A DNA stretch of 64,000 nucleotides from the NCBI RefSeq assembly GCF_040829825.1, contig NZ_JBFOLH010000001.1; one strand, written 5' to 3'. A program made the translations under genes and the position numbers. Shown one piece after another: positions 53,199-60,965 of the stretch. Every line of letters starts with the position of its first letter. Within the stretch, counting starts at the first letter, position 1. Source of the DNA: Leadbetterella sp040829825. Its GTDB lineage: Bacteria; Bacteroidota; Bacteroidia; Cytophagales; Spirosomataceae. Below the pieces are notes generated by a model that was not told where the DNA came from, ran no database searches, and worked only from the letters and a program-made list of their open reading frames with translations.

Positions 53199-53891
53199 AT
53201 GCATATTGAAGCCATTGCCATAGATGATGAGCCCAAAGCCCTGGAAGTAGTGATGATGCTGGCCGAAAAAGTTCCGTTTTTAACTATAAAAGCTACTTTT
53301 ACCGATGCTTTCAAGGCTATTCCGTATATGCAGCAAAATAAGGTGGACCTGCTTTTCCTGGATATTAAAATGCCGGATATATCGGGCTTTGAGTTTCTCA
53401 GTACACTATCCAGGAAACCGAAAGTGATCTTTACAACCGCTTATTCGGAGTATGCGGTGAATGCTTTTGAAGTAGATGCCGTAGATTACCTGATGAAGCC
53501 TTTCTCACTGGCGCGGTTTTCCAGAGCATGCAATAAAGTGCTGGAAGCGCTGGAGCCTGAAACCCCGGAGACGGGAAGCATGTTTCTCAAAACCGGTATG
53601 GAAGAGGAAAAAGTTTTTTGGGAAGATATCCTGTTCATCGTTTCGCAGGGGAATTACATGGAATATCACCTGAAAGACCGGAAGCTTCTCTGCCGGCAAA
53701 CCATCCAGGAGGCCATGCAGCAGCTACCGCCGGAAAAGTTTGTACGGCTTCACCGCTCCTATATTGTCGCTACGGATAAGATCGATAAAGTATCGCGCAC
53801 GGCGGTATGGGCGGGGCGTACGGAAATCCCGGTGGGGGCATCTTACGAAGGGGCATTCCAGTTGATCAGGGAAAAACTATTGAAGAAATGA
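53199..53891 (+). CDS. LytTR family response regulator
   Basis: The 230-residue protein has a REC domain (acid pocket IDDEP, phospho-acceptor Asp55 in LLFLDIKMPD, 'VIFTTAYSEYAVNAFEVDAVDYLMKPF') and a LytTR DNA-binding domain (about 130-228, 'FIVSQGNYMEYHLKDRK', 'FVRLHRSYIVATDKID'). It begins directly after the kinase stop and overlaps the next gene by 4 bp, forming a three-gene unit. Target genes cannot be told. Confidence 0.93.
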   Translation: MHIEAIAIDDEPKALEVVMMLAEKVPFLTIKATFTDAFKAIPYMQQNKVDLLFLDIKMPDISGFEFLSTLSRKPKVIFTTAYSEYAVNAFEVDAVDYLMKPFSLARFSRACNKVLEALEPETPETGSMFLKTGMEEEKVFWEDILFIVSQGNYMEYHLKDRKLLCRQTIQEAMQQLPPEKFVRLHRSYIVATDKIDKVSRTAVWAGRTEIPVGASYEGAFQLIREKLLKK

Positions 53892-54370
53892 TGGAAGAAT
53901 CAGCTCAGTTGGCCGGCCGGTTCCGGGAAGTCATCCTGGACGGGAAATGGATAGCCAATACCAATTATCGTGAACAACTGGCCGGTACCGACCGGCAGTT
54001 AGCCGCCCGAAAAGTACTTTCTTTTAATACTTTGGAAGCGCTTACGTTTCATATCCGCTATTATATCTCCGGTCTTTTAAAAGTATTTGAAGGAGGAGAG
54101 CTGGAGATCAGAGACCGCTTCAGTTTTGACTTTGAACCGTGCCAATGCCAGGAAGAATGGGAAAGGATGCTTTCCGGCTTCTGGGAGGATGCTGAAAAGC
54201 TGGCTGCTCACGTGGAAAGCATGACTCCGGAAAAGCTCGACAGCATATTTGTGGAAGAACGTTACGGAACATACCGCCGGAACATTGAAGCCATGATAGA
54301 GCATGTGTATTACCATTTAGGGCAGGTGGTGCTGATAAAAAAGGCCGCTTATGACCTTATCTGCAAATGA
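53888..54370 (+). CDS. DinB-like (YfiT/DUF1572-type) protein
   Basis: From the ATG at 53888, which overlaps the regulator stop as ATGA, the product has 160 residues. It is helical, with spaced histidines in LTFHIRYYISG and in EHVYYHLGQVVLIKK, the pattern of the metal-binding DinB four-helix fold. Function is unknown; some relatives are thiol-dependent transferases. Its 3' end overlaps the GNAT gene on the opposite strand by about 22 bp. Confidence 0.8.
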   Translation: MMEESAQLAGRFREVILDGKWIANTNYREQLAGTDRQLAARKVLSFNTLEALTFHIRYYISGLLKVFEGGELEIRDRFSFDFEPCQCQEEWERMLSGFWEDAEKLAAHVESMTPEKLDSIFVEERYGTYRRNIEAMIEHVYYHLGQVVLIKKAAYDLICK

Positions 54371-54912
54371 TCCATTGTTTTTCCGGCCAGCACCTTCTCT
54401 CCTGTTTTCCGGAAACCCACCTTTTCATATAGCCGCCGGGCGGCCGGGTTGGTTTTTTCAACCAGCAGACCGAGGGTTAGTCCCTGCTTTTCCACGTATT
54501 CTGCAATGAGGTACCGGAGCAGCTGTCCTCCCATTCCCTTTCCCTGCCATTCGGGGTGAACCCCGATAGAATCGATATAGTGTTCACCGGCTTGCGTTTC
54601 ATCTTCGGGCGCAAAGGGTACGGAGGCATGCGCCTGCATATATTCTGCTACAGGCTTTCTCAGCTCTTCCAGGAGGGCCCCGTCGTAGAGGTTGACGGCA
54701 GCCACCATTTTCCCGTCAACATGCAGGGTGTACGCATTTTGGTAGGAATACTGGTTGTTTTCCGTGCTTACCATGCGGTGCATGAAATCAAAGGCTGCCT
54801 GCTTATCTTTTTCGCCCAGGAATTCGTAAACGATCTCTTCCATAGCCAGCAACAGCAGGGTGGCTATTCCGGCGGAATCCTGAGGTTCTGCTTTTCGGAT
54901 TTCGGTATTCAT
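54349..54912 (-). CDS. GNAT family N-acetyltransferase
   Basis: The 187-residue protein starts with 'IRKAEPQDSAGIATLLLLAM' and has the acetyl-CoA binding motif A in IGVHPEWQGKGMGGQLL, followed by 'LLVEKTNPAARRLYEKVGFR', typical of GNAT. Substrate is unknown. It is transcribed convergently to the DinB-like gene. Confidence 0.9.
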   Translation of the reverse strand: MNTEIRKAEPQDSAGIATLLLLAMEEIVYEFLGEKDKQAAFDFMHRMVSTENNQYSYQNAYTLHVDGKMVAAVNLYDGALLEELRKPVAEYMQAHASVPFAPEDETQAGEHYIDSIGVHPEWQGKGMGGQLLRYLIAEYVEKQGLTLGLLVEKTNPAARRLYEKVGFRKTGEKVLAGKTMDHLQIRS

Positions 54913-54949
54913 TGCACGGGATAAATGGAACGATACTTTTGTATACCCG

Positions 54950-54957
54950 CAAAATTA
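54950..54957 (-). promoter_or_regulatory. Candidate -7 box for the GNAT gene
   Basis: TAATTTTG on the minus strand, 38 bp before the ATG, matches TAnnTTTG. Confidence 0.45.
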
Positions 54958-54991
54958 GCCAGGATCTTACCTTTATAAGCAACATTTTCTG

Positions 54992-54999
54992 TAATTTTG
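54992..54999 (+). promoter_or_regulatory. Candidate -7 box for the M28 peptidase
   Basis: TAATTTTG, 23 bp before the ATG at 55023, matches TAnnTTTG. Confidence 0.5.
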
Positions 55000-55022
55000 A
55001 TCATTAACCTAAAACAAGAAGA

Positions 55023-56519
55023 ATGAATAACAAGGCTTTAACAGCGCTTACTTTAGGCTTACTGGTGGCCGGAAGCGCCTCTGCACAAAAGCTGCAGGAC
55101 CTTCCGGAGTACAGTATCCCGCAAAGTCAGACCACCAAACACATGAATATCCTGGCGGCCGATGAGATGCTGGGAAGAAAGCCCGGCGAGCAGGGTAACC
55201 TGATGGCAGGCCGGTACATTGCCGAGCAGTTCCGGGCATTGGGACTGAAACCGGCCAATGGCAGCTACTTCCAGAAAGTACCGCTGGAAACGGTGATCCC
55301 GCCCAGAGAAGGCACCATCACCACTACCGAAGGAAGCGCCAAAATAGGAACAGACTTTGTATTGATGCAGGGAAGCGGCCTTGAAGGCTCTTTTGAAACC
55401 GTTCATTTGCCTTACGCCTGGATCGATAAAGATAAAGGATACGACGATTATAAAGGAGTGGATGTGAAAGGAAAGGTGATCATTACCAGTGTGGGTGTTC
55501 CCGATTCTGAAGCACCCAACCAGCTGTTTGCCTCTATTGAAGACAAGCAGAAGCTGGCCAAAGAGCGGGGCGCCGTGGCCATTATCGAGGTCTTTAACTC
55601 GCCGCGCCCGTGGAATATGGTGGTACGCTATTTCGGACGGCCTTCTACCAAAATGAAAACCGCCGCCTCATCAGGAGAGGAGATCACGCACCTCTGGATC
55701 AGCTCTACATCAGCCAAAATACTGGTAGCCAATAAGATCAGCAAGGTGAACCTGGAGATCGGGGCGCGGAAGGTCAAAGATGTGCTGACTTACAATGTAG
55801 CCGCTGTGCTGGAGGGTTCTGACCCGCAATTAAAAGACGAATACCTGATTCTTTCGGCACATTATGACCATGTAGGCCACGGAGCGGCGGCCGGAAACGT
55901 ATCGGCCGGCGACACCGTCTTTAACGGTGCCCGTGACAATGCCTTCGGAACAGTAGCGGTTTTAACGGCTGCCGAAGCATTTACTAAGGTAAAGCCCAAA
56001 AGGTCGATCCTTTTTATTGCGTATACAGCCGAAGAAATGGGCCTTTTAGGAAGCCGTTACTATGCCGAGCACCCGTTGGTTCCGCTGAACAAAACGGTAT
56101 TTAACATGAACTGCGACGGAGCGGGCTACAACGATATGACAAAAATTACCATCATCGGCCTGGACCGTACCGGCGTGAAGGAAGAATTTGATACCGCGAC
56201 CCGCGCTTTCGGACTTACCGCTATGGATGACCCGGCCCCGGAGCAGAACCTTTTTGACCGTTCAGACAACGTGAGCCTGGCGGCCAAGGGAATTCCTGCA
56301 CCTACCTATTCACCCGGTTTTAATGCTTTTGATGCCGAAATCAATACGTATTATCACCAGGCTGCCGATAACCCGGATAATATTGATCACAGTTACCTGC
56401 TGAAATACGCGCAGTCGTATACCTATGCCGCCCGGCTGATTGCCAACCGTGCCCAGGCCCCTGCCTGGATCAGCGGCGATAAGTACGAGCAGGCGTACAA
56501 TAAGCTGTTTGCAAAATAA
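55023..56519 (+). CDS. M28 family secreted peptidase
   Basis: The 498-residue product has a cleavable signal peptide (about 1-22, cut at SASAQ). After a PA-like segment (about 120-240) comes the M28 zinc peptidase domain with LSAHYDHVG, 'NGARDNAFGTVAVL', 'AYTAEEMGLLGS' and 'NMNCDGAGY', which hold the two-zinc ligands and the catalytic Glu. It is probably an aminopeptidase acting in the periplasm or outside. A strong terminator follows. Confidence 0.92.
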   Translation: MNNKALTALTLGLLVAGSASAQKLQDLPEYSIPQSQTTKHMNILAADEMLGRKPGEQGNLMAGRYIAEQFRALGLKPANGSYFQKVPLETVIPPREGTITTTEGSAKIGTDFVLMQGSGLEGSFETVHLPYAWIDKDKGYDDYKGVDVKGKVIITSVGVPDSEAPNQLFASIEDKQKLAKERGAVAIIEVFNSPRPWNMVVRYFGRPSTKMKTAASSGEEITHLWISSTSAKILVANKISKVNLEIGARKVKDVLTYNVAAVLEGSDPQLKDEYLILSAHYDHVGHGAAAGNVSAGDTVFNGARDNAFGTVAVLTAAEAFTKVKPKRSILFIAYTAEEMGLLGSRYYAEHPLVPLNKTVFNMNCDGAGYNDMTKITIIGLDRTGVKEEFDTATRAFGLTAMDDPAPEQNLFDRSDNVSLAAKGIPAPTYSPGFNAFDAEINTYYHQAADNPDNIDHSYLLKYAQSYTYAARLIANRAQAPAWISGDKYEQAYNKLFAK

Positions 56520-56541
56520 CCGTAAACCGAAACGACAGAAC

Positions 56542-56580
56542 AGCTGCCCGGGAGGAGATCTTCCGGGCAGCTTCTTTTTT
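56542..56580 (+). terminator. Rho-independent terminator after the M28 gene
   Basis: AGCTGCCCGGGA (56542-56553) pairs with TTCCGGGCAGCT (56561-56572), with one G-T pair, followed by TCTTTTTT. Confidence 0.9.
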
Positions 56581-56648
56581 GAAACGGTTACAACCTTTTT
56601 GCCTGCCGGCGGGTCTTTACAGCATAGATCATTTCTCAAACCTTTTAT

Positions 56649-56783
56649 GAAATAGCCATGAGCAGTCAGCTATCAGCTATCAGAAGTCGGGCACATCGGG
56701 TGACGTATCACCAACCGGCCCATGAATAAGCGATCCGCCGCTGCGGCTGATAGCTGAAGGCTGAAAGCTAAAATTTTACACAG
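56649..56783. repeat. Leader repeat R1, copy 2
   Basis: 135 bp nearly identical to 1-128, with the extra CTATCAG and about three substitutions, again ending at the ATG of a lipoprotein gene. The inverted termini and inner hairpins are kept. Confidence 0.9.
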
Positions 56784-57473
56784 ATGAAAAAAATAAAGAC
56801 ATTGATGTTGATTGCAGTCCCGGCCGTGCTTTACTCCTGCCTTACTACAGATGATGAAGTAACAGCCCCCATTATTGACCCTCCGGCGACGATCCTGGTA
56901 AAAAAAGACAGCCTGACTGCCGGAAAACATTACGGGATCACCATCGGACAGGCTGCCTCAGACGCTTACCCGGGGGCACAGCTGCTCACCGACAGCCTGG
57001 GGGTTACTTACCTGAACCTTGTTTCGAATTTTATCACTGATTTCAGCACATTGGAACAGCAGCTTCCGCTTTATTCGTACATGACATTTGATGAAAAAGC
57101 AGGAACAAGTGACGGAGTTCAGCTTTGGTTTGAAAACAGGAAGCTGAAAAGCATTTACCTGAACGGCGGTAAGCGGTTGGGACAATGGCCCGAAAGTATA
57201 AGTGCATCGGAGGCGGTTCGCGAGGGAGAAAGTAGTGAAATGACCGCTGAAAAGCTGAAATCCCTGCAGGGCAATAGCCGCTACCGGCCGAGGTTTGAAC
57301 ACAGCATGCTGGGCGTAAAAAACCTGCAGGAAGCGTTTGATCCCACCATGGAACAGGCCCCGGAGTGGTATTTCGGTTATAAGGTAGACGAAAAAGATAC
57401 CCGTTACGTACACGTGCATTTCATTGAAGGCAAGGTGAGTTATATCCTGGTCAATCATATGAGAACACTTTAA
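56784..57473 (+). CDS. Lipoprotein of unknown function
   Basis: The 229-residue product has lipobox VLYSC (Cys19). The middle part ('GKHYGITIGQAASDAYPGAQLL') is reminiscent of SmpA/BamE-like 'ITIG..' motifs, but no family can be assigned with confidence. It is not obviously homologous to the lipoprotein at 129 that shares the same leader repeat. It is followed by ssrA. Confidence 0.72.
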   Translation: MKKIKTLMLIAVPAVLYSCLTTDDEVTAPIIDPPATILVKKDSLTAGKHYGITIGQAASDAYPGAQLLTDSLGVTYLNLVSNFITDFSTLEQQLPLYSYMTFDEKAGTSDGVQLWFENRKLKSIYLNGGKRLGQWPESISASEAVREGESSEMTAEKLKSLQGNSRYRPRFEHSMLGVKNLQEAFDPTMEQAPEWYFGYKVDEKDTRYVHVHFIEGKVSYILVNHMRTL

Positions 57474-57515
57474 TGGAACTATCCGGTGTGATCCGGGGTT
57501 ACTATAGATAGTAAT

Positions 57516-57890
57516 GGGGACGACCGGTTTTGACGGCATGAAGCCATTGCGAGTATAAGCATGTATGGAGTTGGTGGAAGGTCTCCATTTAAAAAATCTA
57601 CCGAACAATAACTGGCAATACTTCGTATGCCATGGCTGCCTAATTTCGGAGTAAATTACGCATAAGCCACATCCCTCCCGGGCCAACCTCTGCCGCCAGG
57701 GATTCAGGGGTGTCAACCATGCAGAGGCGTTCAGATGCGGGCTTCTGATTTCTGAATAGTATTTGAGAAGATAAGGGTCAGACCAGGTACGCCGGACGGC
57801 TTTCTGACCCCGAAAATTAAGACCGGCTAAACATGTAGAAGGCTTGACAGTAGCCGTGTTCGGACCAGGGTTCGAATCCCTGCGTCTCCA
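57516..57890 (+). ncRNA. ssrA: Transfer-messenger RNA (tmRNA)
   Basis: The RNA begins GGGGACG at 57516, which pairs with CGTCTCC at 57883-57889, followed by discriminator A57890; the CCA is not encoded. The T-arm 'GGTTCGAATCC' is at about 57868-57880. The tag frame GGC-AAT-ACT-TCG-TAT-GCC-ATG-GCT-GCC-TAA lies at 57614-57643, giving GNTSYAMAA and a stop; the ending YAMAA agrees with tags of Bacteroidota such as Cytophaga. It frees stalled ribosomes and marks the products for proteolysis. Confidence 0.97.
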
Positions 57891-57893
57891 CTT

Positions 57894-57925
57894 AGAGGGA
57901 TTTCATTGCGAAATCCCTCTTTTTT
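57894..57925 (+). terminator. Terminator of ssrA
   Basis: A perfect 10-bp stem, AGAGGGATTT (57894-57903) with AAATCCCTCT (57911-57920), is followed by T residues, immediately after the tmRNA. Confidence 0.92.
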
Positions 57926-57953
57926 GTAAACTAAATACCGGTTTCATTTCCAG

Positions 57954-58137
57954 GCAATTAGAAGTGCAGAAAGGCAGCCGGCTGGCGGTGGTACTCAACG
58001 TGAATAAAAACCCGTTTTCGGAACTGAATTACGGAACAGGAAAACGGGTAACTACCGAAACCATAAAAGACGCCCACGAGCCCTTGCGTATCCGGTGGTA
58101 TTCCGATAGTTTTATAAAAATACCTGTATTGAAATAG
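57954..58137 (+). pseudogene. C-terminal fragment of a CocE/NonD-type (X-Pro dipeptidyl-peptidase) hydrolase
   Basis: About 60 codons encode SRLAVVLNVNKNPFSELNYG and 'RIRWYSDSFIKIPVLK', the conserved end of Bacteroidota CocE/NonD hydrolases (about 600 residues when complete). The rest is missing, and the frame only opens by running back into ssrA. The fragment lies 30-60 bp downstream of the tmRNA, a common integration site. Confidence 0.75.
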
Positions 58138-58247
58138 GTTAGGGTTCTTTACTTAATTTGAGTAATTCGAAATCTTGTTTTCCAGGATAGTATTTTATAG
58201 AACGCCATTTATTATCCAGAGTTCAGAAGAAATAATTTTTCTATGCC

Positions 58248-58255
58248 TAAATTTG
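58248..58255 (+). promoter_or_regulatory. Candidate -7 box for the VapBC module
   Basis: TAAATTTG, 20 bp before the antitoxin ATG, matches TAnnTTTG. Confidence 0.45.
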
Positions 58256-58275
58256 TGCATTAATCAGCAGAACTT

Positions 58276-58434
58276 ATGGAAACCAAAGAAAAAAAGACAA
58301 GCAAAAGGAGGAACAAAGATTTCGGCTTTAAATCAATGAAGGAAGAGCCAAAGAAGCTCTCAAAAATTGGAGAATGGTTAAAGAGCGGGAAATCCGCATT
58401 CGAAATCATTGATCATGAAGCGATTTTGAAATGA
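58276..58434 (+). CDS. VapB-like antitoxin
   Basis: The 52-residue protein (METKEKKTSKRRNKDFGFKS...) is very basic at its N-terminus, with an amphipathic helix 'KLSKIGEWLKSGKSAFEIID' at the C-terminus. It is short and its stop overlaps the toxin start as ATGA, the usual layout of antitoxin-toxin pairs. No DNA-binding fold is clear. It is called antitoxin from position and size. Confidence 0.7.
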   Translation: METKEKKTSKRRNKDFGFKSMKEEPKKLSKIGEWLKSGKSAFEIIDHEAILK

Positions 58435-58856
58435 TGAACAGGTATTTGTTAGATACCAATATCCTTGTGTATATAATATCAGGAGAAGACTATAAAATAC
58501 AGAGGGATATAATGGCTGTAATTTCTGACGCTTATAATATTTGTGAAGTGAGTTCTGTATCTATGATAGAAGTATCTCAACTTCTTAGGAAAGCTAAAAT
58601 AAAACCAAGAAGAGACTGGGAAAAAGAAAACGTATTAGAATTGTTAACGAACAATTTAAATATTCGCATACTTCCTTTTACAGAAAGGCATGTAAACACA
58701 CTCTTAAAATTAGATGCAGGATCCGGCCACAATGATCCTGATGATTTCGCCATCGTTTCACATGCTATAACCGACCGTTATACGCTGGTTTCGTCCGATG
58801 AGAAATTCAAGTATTATACCGGTCAGGGCTTAAAGTTTCTTTACAATAAACGCTGA
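58431..58856 (+). CDS. vapC: PIN-domain toxin VapC
   Basis: The 141-residue PIN protein starts RYLLDTNILVY with Asp8, has the second acidic residue in SMIEVSQLL and the DPDDFAI pair near residue 105, fitting the metal site of PIN endoribonucleases. VapC toxins cut tRNAs or rRNA when freed from the antitoxin. The module stands between ssrA and lspA, separate from any island. Confidence 0.9.
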   Translation: MMNRYLLDTNILVYIISGEDYKIQRDIMAVISDAYNICEVSSVSMIEVSQLLRKAKIKPRRDWEKENVLELLTNNLNIRILPFTERHVNTLLKLDAGSGHNDPDDFAIVSHAITDRYTLVSSDEKFKYYTGQGLKFLYNKR

Positions 58857-58870
58857 TAGAAAGCCTGGGG

Positions 58871-59110
58871 TTACTTCCCGATAATGAAACCCACCAGCGT
58901 AACCAGGAGCAGAACAGCCAGGGAAACGTTCCACCACTTTTTCTTTTGCTCGGCGGGATTCCTGATAATAAGCACCATACACGCAATGCTCAGCAAGGTA
59001 CAGATCACCTGGATGACCTTCTGGGCCTTGACGCCGGGAATGTTATAAGACCCGTAAAGTGCCATAAAAACAAGCAGGGCCACCGCTATTTTCAGATTAG
59101 AAAGTTTCAT
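58871..59110 (-). CDS. Small membrane protein
   Basis: The 79-residue protein has three hydrophobic segments (about 8-22, 34-50 and 60-77). No family is recognised. Its start overlaps the lspA stop by 4 bp, so it is co-translated with lspA. Confidence 0.75.
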   Translation of the reverse strand: MKLSNLKIAVALLVFMALYGSYNIPGVKAQKVIQVICTLLSIACMVLIIRNPAEQKKKWWNVSLAVLLLVTLVGFIIGK

Positions 59111-59694
59111 TTATTTCCCAGTTCTAAGAATTTCTTTTGAAAGATTAAAATTGCTACCACTCCGCAAAATATGCAAGCATCGGCGAAATTAAAAATAGGC
59201 GTAAGAAAATAACTCCCGCCGTAACGCGGCACCCACTCGGGCCAGAAGCCGTCAAGCCAGTTGAAGTAGAACATATCAATGACCTCACCGTGGAACCAGG
59301 GCGTTTTCACCCATTCAGGGGCATTGCCCGGCAGCAGGGCACCGTAAAAGATACTGTCGATCAGGTTGCCCAGCGCCCCGGCCAGGATAGCCGCCAGCGC
59401 CCACAGGATACCGTTATCAGGGTGTTTCCGGGCCTGCCTGAACAGGTAGTAGCCGATCAGTCCCATGGCCAGCACCCGGAAAAGGGTAAGCGCGATCTTC
59501 CCGTAATTTCCGCCCAGCTCCATGCCGAAGGCCATACCGGGATTGGTCACATAATGCAATTTAAATACCCCGTGAATGAGGTCGATGCTTCCGTTATGCT
59601 GCGGAACCACCACGTAATACATCCAAAGCTTCAGGCCCTGGTCTATTGCTATAAGCAATAAGGTAAACAAAAAATATTTTCCGGCTGATCTCAT
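59107..59694 (-). CDS. lspA: Lipoprotein signal peptidase (signal peptidase II)
   Basis: The 195-residue protein has four membrane helices and the two catalytic aspartates in GALGNLIDSI and FNFADACIF. It cuts the signal peptides of lipoproteins, of which this window encodes about ten. It is at the 5' side of a small membrane gene and overlaps the proline dehydrogenase stop by 4 bp. Confidence 0.95.
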   Translation of the reverse strand: MRSAGKYFLFTLLLIAIDQGLKLWMYYVVVPQHNGSIDLIHGVFKLHYVTNPGMAFGMELGGNYGKIALTLFRVLAMGLIGYYLFRQARKHPDNGILWALAAILAGALGNLIDSIFYGALLPGNAPEWVKTPWFHGEVIDMFYFNWLDGFWPEWVPRYGGSYFLTPIFNFADACIFCGVVAILIFQKKFLELGNK

Positions 59695-60884
59695 GCTGAC
59701 TTTCTTCTTTCCCTCTCTTTTTTGATCAATAAATATTCGCGGCTGCTTTGTCCGGCAATAGACGTATTCTCATCTGCTCTTCTGAAGAGATACGGCATAA
59801 CCGACTCAATAGGCCCGTAAGGTACATATTTGGCTACATTATAACCGGCGGCGGCCAGGTTGAAGGAAATGTTATCGCTCATTCCCAGAAGCTGGGCAAA
59901 AAAGACACGGCTGTCAGACGGCGCAATCCCGTTTTCGTCCAGGAGCGCTACGGCCAGGTTGCAGCTGTCTTCGTTATGGGTGCCCAGGCATACGCTGATA
60001 TAGTCTATTTCGGAAACGCTTAAAGCAACCGCCTCGTCGTACTCTTCATCAGAAGCCTGCTTGGTGGGGTTGATCGGGTCGGCGTATCCTTTTTCTTCCG
60101 CCCTTTTCCGCTCTTTTTCCATATAGGCACCCCGTACCAGCTTGGCGCCAATGGTAAACCCGCCTGCTTTTGCCGTCCGGATGTGCGCCTCCAGGTTTCC
60201 GTAAGAAGCGGTGCGGTACATCTGGTATGTATTATAAATAAGCGTTTTACCGGGTGTATTGTATTTCTTCATTTCTTCGAGCGTAAGCTCGTCAATGACA
60301 TCCTGGATCCAGGTTTCTTCGGCATCAATGAACAAACGAACACCCTTATCGGCGGCGCTCTTGCAAAGGGTCTGGAATCTCTTGACCAGGCGCTGGTATG
60401 CACTCAGCTTTTCAGGCGAAAGGCAGTCGATGCCGTCTTCCTGTACCTCTGCCAGGAGCTCCCGTGAGCCGATCCCCGTTACTTTGAACACCGAAAACGG
60501 GATCTTTTCAGGATAGAGGCTGGCCATTTCAATGGTTTTCATGAGCTCGGCCTTGGTTTCATCAAAGCTTTTCTCATCGTCTTCCCCTTCCACGCTGTAA
60601 TCTAAAATGGTGCCTACTTTGTAACGGTGCAGCTTGTCGATGGTCTTTTCACACTCCTGGATATCCTCACCGCCGCAGAATAATTGGAAAATAGTTCGTT
60701 TAATTATAAATTTTATGGGTAAACCTATCTTCAGAAACCACTTAATTAAAAAAGTACCTATATTTACCAGCCAATTTTGATTCATGGCCATAAAAATAGA
60801 GTAGTTGAGGTTCAGTTGGCTGTTGGATTGGTTTTTGAACGCTGTTTCCGTATCAGAAAAATCAATACGACGTTTAGGTGACAT
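59691..60884 (-). CDS. Proline dehydrogenase
   Basis: From the ATG at 60884 the product has 397 residues. It has the PRODH barrel: 'VSEIDYISVCLGTHNEDSC' and RGAYMEKERKRAEEKGYADP bind FAD and substrate. It oxidises proline to pyrroline-5-carboxylate as a single-domain enzyme, not fused to P5C dehydrogenase. A -7 box at 60912-60919 overlies the upstream ATG at 60911, which supports the later start. The stop overlaps lspA by 4 bp. Confidence 0.93.
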   Translation of the reverse strand: MSPKRRIDFSDTETAFKNQSNSQLNLNYSIFMAMNQNWLVNIGTFLIKWFLKIGLPIKFIIKRTIFQLFCGGEDIQECEKTIDKLHRYKVGTILDYSVEGEDDEKSFDETKAELMKTIEMASLYPEKIPFSVFKVTGIGSRELLAEVQEDGIDCLSPEKLSAYQRLVKRFQTLCKSAADKGVRLFIDAEETWIQDVIDELTLEEMKKYNTPGKTLIYNTYQMYRTASYGNLEAHIRTAKAGGFTIGAKLVRGAYMEKERKRAEEKGYADPINPTKQASDEEYDEAVALSVSEIDYISVCLGTHNEDSCNLAVALLDENGIAPSDSRVFFAQLLGMSDNISFNLAAAGYNVAKYVPYGPIESVMPYLFRRADENTSIAGQSSREYLLIKKERERRKSA

Positions 60885-60911
60885 AAAGAATGTTCGATGA
60901 ATTTGAGGCAC

Positions 60912-60919
60912 AAAGATAA
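60912..60919 (-). promoter_or_regulatory. -7 box for proline dehydrogenase-lspA
   Basis: TATCTTTG on the minus strand, 28 bp before the chosen ATG at 60884, matches TAnnTTTG. Transcription from here would start downstream of the longer frame's ATG. Confidence 0.5.
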
Positions 60920-60965
60920 TTGGTTTTTAAGATAAAATAGGAATAGGATTAAATAGTTTCACTTA

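Noticed and set aside
57844..58137. 97-codon gene beginning inside the tmRNA
   Set aside because: The start lies in ssrA and the frame crosses its terminator; only the C-terminal hydrolase fragment has family likeness.
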